Assembly: GCA_001312405.1 (NCBI GenBank)
Contig: BBDR01000001.1
Location: 458,046-522,045, forward strand
Length of the DNA: 64,000 bases
Direction of reading: 5' to 3'
DNA from: Clostridium sp. NkU-1
Lineage (GTDB): Bacteria; Bacillota_A; Clostridia; Lachnospirales; Lachnospiraceae
The position numbers and the translations under genes are program-made. Below are positions 38,796 to 46,614 of this stretch, piece after piece. Every line of letters begins with the position of its first letter. Within the stretch, counting starts at the first letter, position 1. Under the pieces are notes generated by a model. It searched no databases, had not been told where the DNA came from, and saw only the letters and a program-made list of their open reading frames with translations.

Positions 38796-39022
38796 ATGGA
38801 GGAACGCAATTTGACAGCAGTTAAGGACATGATAGATAAATCAAAGACGTGGACAAGATATCTTCAAAAGAAAATTAATGCCAATCTTGACGATTTCACG
38901 GCCAATGCCGGCAGCAATAACTATACCTGCATTGCCAGGAATTATAAAATACATACCGGATACAGTTTCCAGGCGCAGAGTGGTGTGCCATGTTTGTATA
39001 TTTAATTTACATTTTTACATAA
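38796..39022 (+). pseudogene. Truncated endolysin with CHAP/NlpC-type N-terminal region
   Basis: The reading DMIDKSKTWTRYLQKKINAN, LDDFTANAGSNNYTCIARNY resembles the N-terminal part of Clostridia phage amidases. After a one-base shift near 38979 it reads QAQxWCAMFVYL, the Cys active-site context of a CHAP or NlpC-type hydrolase, and then ends. Most of the catalytic domain is missing. It follows the holin remnant. Confidence 0.55.
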
Positions 39023-39162
39023 TTATGGTACGGTAATGAAAAAGAAGGTGCATCTTAACAAAAAGAATTCAACTAGAAGGATATCATCCCAATGGTTATT
39101 TGAGAATAAAAGTATAAAATAAATTGCAAAATCATCACAGAGTAAAAGGAATAGATAAGAAA

Positions 39163-39637
39163 ATGAAGAAAAAAAGTATTTATCTTTGCTTCCATTGTTT
39201 CATTTTTTTTAATACTAATTTATAGCGGCAATATCAATTACAAAGATAATAATGATATAATCCCCCAAAGGTCTGAAAGCACATTAGTTTTAAATGATTT
39301 TAGTGGTGTAACCATGACGGTAGAAAGTGTAGTTGATACAAAGATTACAGTGTGTATTAATTATTCTGCTGATGATCCAGCCATATTTGGTGAAGATTAT
39401 ATCCTTGAAGTAAAAGATGGTCAAAAATGGTATCCTTTACCGGTTAAGGACAATATTATGTTTACTTCTATGGGGTATGGATTAAAAAAAGGAAGCAGTT
39501 TCCCGTGGTCTACTGATTTTGAGATATTATATGGTAAATTATCTGCCGGCCAATATCGAATAATAAAAGGGATTAGAATCGAACCACAACAGGAAACGCC
39601 TAAAGAATATTTTATTAGTGCTGAGTTTTCAATTTAA
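39163..39637 (+). CDS. Membrane-anchored Ig-like domain protein, frameshifted
   Basis: About 157 residues after removing one A from a run of seven (39169-39175). It starts MKKKVFIFASIVSFFLILIY, a signal anchor. The rest is a beta-rich domain (MTVESVVDTKITVCINYSAD, YILEVKDGQKWYPLP, LSAGQYRIIKGIRIE) like bacterial Ig-like domains of small secreted proteins in Firmicutes. No partner is evident. It is the last gene before copy 2 of the hairpin repeat. Confidence 0.6.
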
Positions 39638-39785
39638 TAGGTACTTATAGCCGACTTATACGGCTCTATTGCTTCTTGTTTCTTTTTTTTAGCTCTTCTT
39701 GTAATTTCTTTATTGGCGATTTTCGAACTTCTCTTGCCACAGTAATACTCTCCTATTGGCAACAGCTTTGTAGCAAAAGATGATG

Positions 39786-39840
39786 ACAAAAATGAGAGAA
39801 GCCAGATAAACATAAGTTTATGGGACTTCTCTCACTAAAA
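39786..39840. repeat. 55-nt hairpin repeat, copy 2
   Basis: Differs from 31546-31600 at four of 55 positions. The arms TGAGAGAAG and CTTCTCTCA are perfect here. On the minus strand it runs into CTCATTTTTGTC and may end the transcript of the unknown gene at 39930-40456. Confidence 0.75.
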
Positions 39841-39929
39841 AGGGGAGGATAAGTATTCACTCATCTTTGGTATAATCCTATTATGACCTTATCCAGAGGT
39901 TTTATACACATAAAACAAAGATTTTTTTC

Positions 39930-40456
39930 TTATACTGTCTCCCCATAATGTTTTTCCATTTTCTCTTTTAATTCTTTTAAATAAATCCTGTTAAGAGAAA
40001 GCATTGTTTCTTCTTTTTTTCCCGGCTCCTTTTTTTATTTTCTCCTCCAGGGCCTCGGTCTCTTTTTGATATTTGCAGATCTGGTCTCTCAGCATGGAAC
40101 GGCTTGGTTTCTTCATCAGGGCCGGTAAATCAAGAGTTCTTATAAGAAAACGGGTCACTGCTTTCTCTGTATTTTCCTCGCTCTCATAGATTCTGCTAAA
40201 AAAATCACAGATTCCGTGATAAATACTATGGTGCTGCCTGATATTTTCTCCGGCTCTGCCGCAAACTGTAAAGCTTCCATCCCTTATTATGAAACAGACT
40301 GCATCTGCTTCCTCCTTATCCAGGCTGAATTTATTTTTTTTCAATTCCGTCCTGTTCCAGCCCCTCGTAAATGATATCAAAAATATACCATTTGAATCCG
40401 CTGATTTCAGCCGCTTTTTCAAGCTCTTCCAATCCGCTCTTTTTCGTTTCTTCCAT
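39930..40456 (-). CDS. Unknown helical protein, frameshifted
   Basis: About 175 residues from the ATG at 40456 (AGAGGAGAAGG upstream). Two indels in A runs (near 40332 and 40018) break it. The repaired protein starts MEETKKSGLEELEKAAEISG and contains FKWYIFDIIYEGLEQDGIEK, EADAVCFIIRDGSFTVCGRA, HHSIYHGICDFFSRIYES, and a charged C-terminal coiled coil (YQKETEALEEKIKKGAGK). No signal peptide. I recognise no family. It lies downstream of an S8 gene in the same orientation and may be cotranscribed. Confidence 0.5.
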
Positions 40457-40607
40457 TCCTTCTCCTCTTTCCTGTATCCTGTCATTTTTCATTGCCTTTC
40501 CTGAAAGCTGAAATAAACCAGCAGGCCAAACCAGCATCAGATCAGGGCAGGGCTAAAAGCCGGCTCTTTCATTATATCGAATGTTTTCAATATCCTCAAT
40601 CATAAAA

Positions 40608-40724
40608 TTAAAACGGACTGCAATACGCCCCGTTTTTAATAGAAAAAGAAATATCCATTGATCTGCTGTCTTTTTCAGGCGGATATTCCCAATCCATACC
40701 CCTGCTTGATTCGGTTAAATATTC
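40608..40724 (-). pseudogene. Remnant of the LTDSS-EYP small protein
   Basis: A 38-codon open stretch overlapping the end of the S8 gene in another frame: EYLTESSRGMDWEYPPEKDS and so on to a stop at 40608. It aligns with residues 8-35 of the small protein at 31335-31514. It has no start codon and is preceded by TGA, so it is a fragment or a frameshifted gene. Confidence 0.4.
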
Positions 40725-42387
40725 GTAAGCCTTTCAAACAGCGAGTTAATATCGATCTGTCCATATCCCCAGATATTATTGGGATAAGTATTCGCGATAG
40801 TGCGCCGCGCTCCGCGTATAAGCAGACGGTTCACATCGTTTCCGGTTATATTGGTATAATTTCCCCTTGAAACGGCCCACTCAAAAACCATGGCAACAAC
40901 ACCCGCCGCCTGGGCTGCCGCAGATCCGCTTCCTGTTATGCTTCCATACTGGTTTCCCGGAACCGCACAGGTAATCTCATAACCCGGTGCTGCTATCTCC
41001 GGTTTAACGAATCCGGTTCTTGTATATCCTCTTCCTGATTCAGGCAGTACAGTGTCATTATACTGGTTATAAGCGGTAACCGTCAGAGGATTCGTTGAAT
41101 TTCCAGGAGAAGTTACGGTAGTGTCCGGATTGGCATTTATAAAAAAAGGTCTCTTCCGAGATCTGGTCTCCTGACGGCAGCCAGGTATGAAAGGAAAATG
41201 GTCCATTATCAAGGTTTTGAACCCGAATGTTCCAGATTCCGGGAAGGGGGTCCTGAAAACGTATCAATACCAGCTGATCTCCGCTCTCCTCTTCAAAAAT
41301 ATAATTATTGATCCACACAACGCTCGGGTTAAATACGAAGGCAAATCTTCTGCATTCCCCCAGAGCCGGAAAAACCTGCCCTGTTGTTTCTCTGTTTGGA
41401 GCGATTATCTCTATGGCCAGCCTTGCCGGGGCAAACGGCCATATCTCAACGGAAAACAGTTTGTCATTTTCTCCAACCCTTAATTCAAAATTATTCACGA
41501 AGGGTTCCGCAGTAGTGCTGTTAAAGTAATGCCTGCGTTTGTTGGCTTCATTGCCTGCACTTATGGTTATTCCATTATGGGGCTGCTGTACCAGGTAATT
41601 GGTAAAAAAACTGGTTGCTCCCCGTCCGTCATGGCTTGACTGGTTTGTTCCCATTGCAATGCATATGGCAATGGGCCGGTTCAGCCTTCGAGCAACGGTA
41701 GTCACATAACTGATCCCAATGATCACATCCGACTCCTGATAGCATATTGCGTTTTCAGGAGTAAAAATATTTTTTCAGATTGTTCTTTGCCGGCTTCAGC
41801 TTTACAACCAGCAGATCGGATTCCGGGACAACACCGCTGAATGACTGCTCCAGGCTGGGTTTGCCCGCCGCCACACTTGCGATTGCAGTTCCGTGACCAT
41901 TGGTATCCACAGAAGGAACTATGGATAAGGGATTTTCCGACTTAAGTGCAACATTGATATGCTCCCTGGTATATTCGGTGCCATACGTATATCCCTCCGG
42001 CGGCGCGCCCTCTTGTATGGTCTGATCCCATATGGAAAGAATACGGGTCGTTCCGTCATTATATAAAAATGCCTGATGCTGGTAATCAATCCCGGTATCT
42101 ATGACTGCAACAATCACTCCCCGCCCAAATAAAGCTAAATAAGGGTTTCTCTGCACCGTTCCGATACCGGATCTTTCAAGGCTGACAGTGGAGCTGAGGG
42201 TAAATAGGGAAGGAAATGCATTATAAGGATACTTTCCCAAGTCACAGGGATTCGCTGAATCAACAGGGATATGAGCCAAAGAATTCCTTAAATGCATGGG
42301 AGTTATATTATCTCCGGTATCATATGTGGGAATCATAACATTACTGATAATCAAATCATAATAATTATCATCCAATATTTTTTGCAT
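40715..42387 (-). CDS. S8 family subtilisin-like protein, Csp-like, Ser to Gly, frameshifted
   Basis: About 556 residues after repair (one missing T near 41770, one extra T at 41140-41146). It has the Asp motif VIVAVIDTGIDYQH and the His motif TNGHGTAIASVAAG. Where the nucleophile should be in GTSxAA it reads ITGSGSAAAQAAG, so the aligned position is Gly (codon 40925-40927). Length, lack of a signal peptide and the inserted jellyroll-like middle region fit the Csp germination proteases of Clostridia. AGGGAGGCC precedes the start. It is divergent from a close paralogue at 42619. Likely a pseudoprotease or a protease with altered chemistry. Confidence 0.85.
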
Positions 42388-42416
42388 AATAAGGCCTCCC
42401 TGTCTACACTACTGGC

Positions 42417-42437
42417 GCATATGATATATTTTATGCA
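42417..42437. promoter_or_regulatory. Left copy of the 21-bp inverted repeat
   Basis: An exact reverse complement of 42568-42588. It lies 30 bases upstream of the left S8 start codon on the minus strand, so each S8 gene has the same element (TGCATAAAATATATCATATG reading towards the gene) at the same distance. It is probably the core promoter or its operator. Confidence 0.7.
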
Positions 42438-42567
42438 ACCGGGCTCCTATTATGAGCATAAGAAAAGGGAGCCTGCACACGTTTCTGTGAATTATAATCG
42501 GCTAGAACCCAAACATCGGCAGCAAATGCCGCCTGCTTACAGACAACACTCATATCGGAAGCAATGC

Positions 42568-42588
42568 TGCATAAAATATATCATATGC
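42568..42588. promoter_or_regulatory. Right copy of the 21-bp inverted repeat
   Basis: Identical to the left copy in inverse orientation, 30 bases upstream of the right S8 start. It includes CATATGCTCTA, loosely like sporulation sigma -10 elements (CATANNNTA). No -35 could be assigned with certainty. Confidence 0.65.
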
Positions 42589-42618
42589 TCTAAGCGATCT
42601 TATCAGGGAGATTTAATT

Positions 42619-44295
42619 ATGGAAAAAATACTGGATAATAATTATTACGACTTGATTATAAGTAATTTATTAGTTCCTTCCTATGGTGTGGGCGATGATA
42701 TTACATTGCTCAATGACAGGTTTTCCCTGCTGCATATATTCAAAAATAATATGCAGCCATGCGATCTCGGCCTAAATCCTTACCACGTTTTTCCATCCCT
42801 TTATACCCCTACTTCTACTATTACCCCTGCAGCCCCGGGGATGGATGTCGCCACGTCCCAAATGGATTACAACTTTTATGGACAGGGAATGATTATCGGC
42901 ATCGTGGACACTGGTATTGATTACCAGCATCCGGCATTTCTGAATAATGATAAAACAACCCGGATCTTTTCCATATGGGATCAGACACAGCAGGATGGAA
43001 CACCTCCTAAGGATTTTACCTTTGGTACGGAATATACAAAAGCTTCCATAAATGACGCACTGCACAATGAAAATCCTCTTTCCGTTGTTCCTTCAACCGA
43101 TGCAGTTGGCCACGGCACAGCCATTGCAAGCATCATTGCAGGCTCTCCCAGCACTGACAATTCCTTTAGCGGCGTTGTTCCAAATGCAGAGCTGGCTGTC
43201 GTAAAATTAAAAGAAGCTAAGCCGAATCTTAAAATGATATTTTCTGTTTCGGAAGACAAACTATGTTTCCAGGAATCAGACATAGTTCTTGGAGTACGTT
43301 ACTTAGTTTCCATAGGCCAGCGATTGAAACGTCCTATGATCATATGTATTGCTTTGGGCAGCAGTCAGGGCAGTCATGATGGCCGGGGTGTTTTGAGCAC
43401 CTACTTAGAGACTCTTGTTCAGCATCCTGATCTGAATGTTTGTATATCTGCAGGAAATGAGGCAAACAACGGCAGGCACTATTTTAACAAAACTATTTCC
43501 GCACCCTACTTTAATGATTTCCAGTTAAATATTTCAGGAAGTGACAAGCAGTTCTTTATGGAACTCTGGGCACATATTCCCGGAAGGCTTTCTATTGAAA
43601 TTTCCGCACCAAACCGGGAAACAATCCCATTTATTAATCCTACTTTCAGCCAATGCCAAAAGTTTGTTTTTCAGAGCAGCCAGAGCATTGTCTGGGTAAA
43701 TAATATGGTCTTTGAACGGGAAAGCGGCGACCAGCTGATTTTATTACGGTTTGAGAACCCCCTTCCCGGGATCTGGTACTTCCGCGTCCAAAGCACGGAA
43801 AATGAACCTTTTTCTTTTAATTCCTGGCTGCCCAGCGGAGACTTGATATCAACCGGAACCTTTTTTTTAAATTCCAATCCGGATACAACCATAACCTCTC
43901 CCGGGAATTCCAGACGTACCTTGACCGTTGCTGCTTATAATCAGCTGACCTCCAATATCCTGGATGAATCAGGAAGAGGTTTCACAAGAAGCGGCTTTAT
44001 TAAACCTGATATTGCGGCCCCTGGCTATCAGATTCCCTGTGCGCTTCCTGAAAATCAATATGGAACCTTAACAGGCACCGGCGCTTCTGCTGCCATTGCA
44101 GCGGGTGCATCTGCCATTATTTTTGAATGGTCTCAGGGCATGGGAAACTTCACTTATATTACAGGCGAACAGGTCAACCGCATAATTATAAGAGGAGCGT
44201 TTCGTAATCCTGCCTACAGCTATCCCAACAATATATGGGGATTTGGGCAATTGGAGGTGAACCATGTATTAGACCGCATTTCCATGCTCTTATAG
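42619..44295 (+). CDS. S8 family subtilisin-like protein, Csp-like, Ser to Gly
   Basis: 558 residues, intact, from the ATG at 42619 (CAGGGAGATTTAATT upstream). Asp97 is in GIVDTGIDYQH and His165 in AVGHGTAIAS. The Ser position of GTSxSAAIAAG is Gly488 (LTGTGASAAIAAG). The same substitution is known in the CspC pseudoprotease of Clostridioides difficile, which acts in spore germination signalling. It is about 60 percent identical by eye to the divergent gene at its left. No signal peptide, as in Csp proteins packaged in spores. Role in germination is inference. Confidence 0.9.
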   Translation: MEKILDNNYYDLIISNLLVPSYGVGDDITLLNDRFSLLHIFKNNMQPCDLGLNPYHVFPSLYTPTSTITPAAPGMDVATSQMDYNFYGQGMIIGIVDTGIDYQHPAFLNNDKTTRIFSIWDQTQQDGTPPKDFTFGTEYTKASINDALHNENPLSVVPSTDAVGHGTAIASIIAGSPSTDNSFSGVVPNAELAVVKLKEAKPNLKMIFSVSEDKLCFQESDIVLGVRYLVSIGQRLKRPMIICIALGSSQGSHDGRGVLSTYLETLVQHPDLNVCISAGNEANNGRHYFNKTISAPYFNDFQLNISGSDKQFFMELWAHIPGRLSIEISAPNRETIPFINPTFSQCQKFVFQSSQSIVWVNNMVFERESGDQLILLRFENPLPGIWYFRVQSTENEPFSFNSWLPSGDLISTGTFFLNSNPDTTITSPGNSRRTLTVAAYNQLTSNILDESGRGFTRSGFIKPDIAAPGYQIPCALPENQYGTLTGTGASAAIAAGASAIIFEWSQGMGNFTYITGEQVNRIIIRGAFRNPAYSYPNNIWGFGQLEVNHVLDRISMLL

Positions 44296-44320
44296 CTTAC
44301 AGCACCGGATTTCTATCTCT

Positions 44321-44822
44321 TTAATCTTCCTGGACTGTTTCCGGCTGTATATCCAGCTGGCTTGTACAATTGGGGCAGCGGGTGGCATTTATATTGATCC
44401 GGGTAAAACAATATGGACACTCCTTGTCCGCAGGAGCAGCCGGCTCTGCCTGCTGCTTCTTTCCGCGCAGGGAATTAATTACCTTTATCATCATGAAAAT
44501 AACAGAAGCCATGATTAAAAAAGTTAATAACAGCTGTAACAAAGGAACCATATGCAAATACCGGCCCCAGAGCCTGTGCGGCCTGAAGCGTGGAAACATC
44601 TGCGCCTTGCGGAGCAGCAAACAAAAGCACGAATTTATTGGTGAAGTCTACTCCTCCGGTAATCACTCCGATCAGAGGAGATATGATATCCTTTACCAGG
44701 GAATTGACAATTGCCTGGAAAGCAGCACCGATAATAACACCAACTGCAAGGTCCACCACATTCCCGCGCAAAACAAATTCTTTAAACTCAGCTATAATAC
44801 CTTTTTTATTTCCCATTGACAT
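44321..44822 (-). CDS. mscL: Large-conductance mechanosensitive channel MscL with C-terminal zinc ribbon, frameshifted
   Basis: About 166 residues after removing one T at 44518-44523. The N terminus [20 protein letters not shown] and the pore helix ([19 protein letters not shown]) define MscL; the second helix is [18 protein letters not shown]. Past the usual cytoplasmic helix is CPYC and CPNC ([19 protein letters not shown]), a zinc ribbon tail. It is a pentameric emergency release valve against osmotic downshock. GAGAGGATGA precedes the first ATG. Confidence 0.93.
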
Positions 44823-44918
44823 TCATCCTCTCTTACAGATTTATGAAACCTGTTGGTAAACTTTGGAATTATATTATCATAAGACAGTGGATTTCGCAAT
44901 TATAGTTGAACTGCCAAT

Positions 44919-44951
44919 TAAAAAGCGGGTCCGGAATACCGGATACCCGCT
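44919..44951 (-). terminator. Terminator of the Cys-rich protein gene
   Basis: Stem AGCGGGT/ACCCGCT with inner CCGG pairing, followed on the minus strand by TTTTTAATT. It starts 21 bases past the stop codon. Confidence 0.85.
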
Positions 44952-44971
44952 CATCCTACTATCAGCCTTGC

Positions 44972-45157
44972 CTATCTTTTGGTACCTCTGCAGCATGGAT
45001 CATTGCATCCATCTCTGAAACCGGCACAATATGCCTCTCTTTTTGCTTCTGCACAAGGATCCACGTTACTTTTGTTACAGCATCTATTATCACAGGATTT
45101 ATTGTCACAGCAATTATTGCGGTTGCAGCCACAAGACCAAGAATTAGAACATCCCAT
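44972..45157 (-). CDS. Small cysteine-rich protein
   Basis: 61 residues from the ATG at 45157 (GAGGTGTATGAT upstream; a GTG at 45166 is possible). It is full of Cys and Asn: CSNSWSCGCNRNNCCD, NKSCDNRCCNKSN, then DPCAEAKREAYCAGFRDGCN and DPCCRGTKR. Thirteen cysteines in 61 residues. It has its own good terminator, which supports a real gene. It could be a metal-binding or spore-coat type peptide. An overlapping frame on the same strand is rejected because it lacks a start site. Confidence 0.7.
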   Translation of the reverse strand: MGCSNSWSCGCNRNNCCDNKSCDNRCCNKSNVDPCAEAKREAYCAGFRDGCNDPCCRGTKR

Positions 45158-45285
45158 ATCATACACCTCATCTCATAATTATACCTTATTGTATGGGCTA
45201 AACAGACAAGATGTGAATCACAAATATAAATAACTTTTTCGTAAAAACCTGTTTGAAAAAAAGCTCAGGTACAACCCCGTATTTC

Positions 45286-45756
45286 TCAATTATAAGTCGC
45301 TGATAAGATTGATTTTACGGCATTTTCGATTTCCTCATAACCGGTACACCTGCAAAGATTGGATTGCAGCCATTCTTCTATAATATGATCATCTGCATCG
45401 GGCTTGTACATGGCCAGAGCATGGCAGACCATAAGAAATCCAGAGGTACAGTAACCGCATTGAAATCCCCAGTTTCTTATAAATGCATCTTGTATGGGAG
45501 CGTTTTCTAACCCCTCCACTGTGGTTATCTTATGACCGACTGCCTCTGCCGCCAGCATCAGGCAGGCTTTGACAGGCATGTCATCAACCAATACCGTGCA
45601 GGCACCGCAATCTCCGTTCTCACAGCCGCTTTTGGCTCCTGTTAAAGATAATTCTTCCCGAAGGACATGAAGCAGCGTGTAGGATGGCTTAACCATAACG
45701 GATTTATCTTCACCATTTACATTAAGAACAATTATACTGTTTCCTGATAAATGCAT
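45286..45756 (-). CDS. Molybdenum hydroxylase small subunit, two 2Fe-2S clusters (XdhC/CoxS type)
   Basis: 156 residues from the ATG at 45756 (GAGGGATTGT upstream). N-terminal ferredoxin-like cluster: SGCENGDCGACTVLVDDMPV and the fourth cysteine in ACLM. C-terminal four-helix cluster: FQCGYCTSGFLMVCHAL and SNLCRCTGYEEI. It passes electrons from the Mo site to FAD. It is the last gene of the three-subunit operon, 25 bases after the FAD subunit. Confidence 0.95.
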   Translation of the reverse strand: MHLSGNSIIVLNVNGEDKSVMVKPSYTLLHVLREELSLTGAKSGCENGDCGACTVLVDDMPVKACLMLAAEAVGHKITTVEGLENAPIQDAFIRNWGFQCGYCTSGFLMVCHALAMYKPDADDHIIEEWLQSNLCRCTGYEEIENAVKSILSATYN

Positions 45757-45780
45757 ACAATCCCTCAATTCCTGAAAGGA

Positions 45781-46614
45781 TCATCCGATCTTTTCAAAAT
45801 TAATAAACATTTCCTGAAGCATATTTTCCAATACGAATTCTCTATACTCCCTGCTTCCTGATAAATCACTTTTACAATCACTGTGGACTAAATTTATGAC
45901 TTTTTTTAATTTTCTGTTCCACGCTGTATGATTTATGGTTTATGATCTTTTCTGATAAAATGACAGGATTATGGCCATATCCGGTAATCGCCGCTTTTAT
46001 GGCCTTCTTATTTTTTTTAATGCCGCCATGGTAATCAATGGATAATCTATTTTCTCCTGTCTGGTTCTTTTTACATGATTGTAAGGTAAATTCAAATCAC
46101 TTTCTTCAATCAATATGGATACCAGAAATTCTCCTTCTTTTAGCTGCAGTTTTCCATTGAACACCTTTGAAAATGGTAATTCGGCCAATCCTCTCCTTGT
46201 CATTACCTGCAAGGAACAATCACTTATCATCAGCGGTAAGGCTGCCTCCCGGTACTTGATGGTGCCGGCCAGATTGCCGCCTACGGTAATTTTCCCCTGA
46301 ATCGTGTGATCTGCAATTCTTTTTATGGTTTTGGACAACAGGGGATATGCATTACATTCCGCAATGCTTGTAAGGGTCTGTGCTGCTCCAATCCTGAATT
46401 TCCCGCCGCTCACCTCAAGCTGGCTGCATTCCGGTATTCCTTTTAAATCAATGACCGAATCAAATTTTATACTATTTACCCTGGCCATACTGATAATTTC
46501 CGTACCGCCCCCATAATAAACAGGCTTTTTGTTATTTGAGAGCAAGTCATGATAGCAGCCGAATGCTTCCTCCATGCTTTCCGGTTTGTAGTAATCAAAA
46601 TCAAAAGGAATCAT
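45781..46614 (-). CDS. Molybdenum hydroxylase FAD-binding subunit (XdhB/CoxM type), frameshifted
   Basis: About 277 residues once a missing A is restored in a run of eight (46010-46017). FAD motifs YYGGGTEIISMARV and TVGGNLAGTIKYREA; then RTRQEKIDYPLITMAALKK and, after the shift, AIKAAITGYGHNPVILSEK to the end. Its ATG overlaps the stop of the molybdenum subunit gene (ATGA), so translation is coupled. It carries electrons to NAD or another acceptor. Confidence 0.92.

Noticed and set aside
39640..39780. Possible small minus-strand peptide (ends KEITRRAKKKKQEAI)
   Set aside because: No start or ribosome site, low complexity, no homology.
42292..42618. N-terminal extension of the right S8 protein by 109 codons
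   Set aside because: The extension is antisense to the left S8 gene and crosses the shared promoter region. The ATG at 42619 has a ribosome site and matches the paralogue start.
44962..45171. Hydrophobic frame overlapping the Cys-rich gene
   Set aside because: No ribosome site fits its start, and the Cys-rich frame has one plus a terminator.
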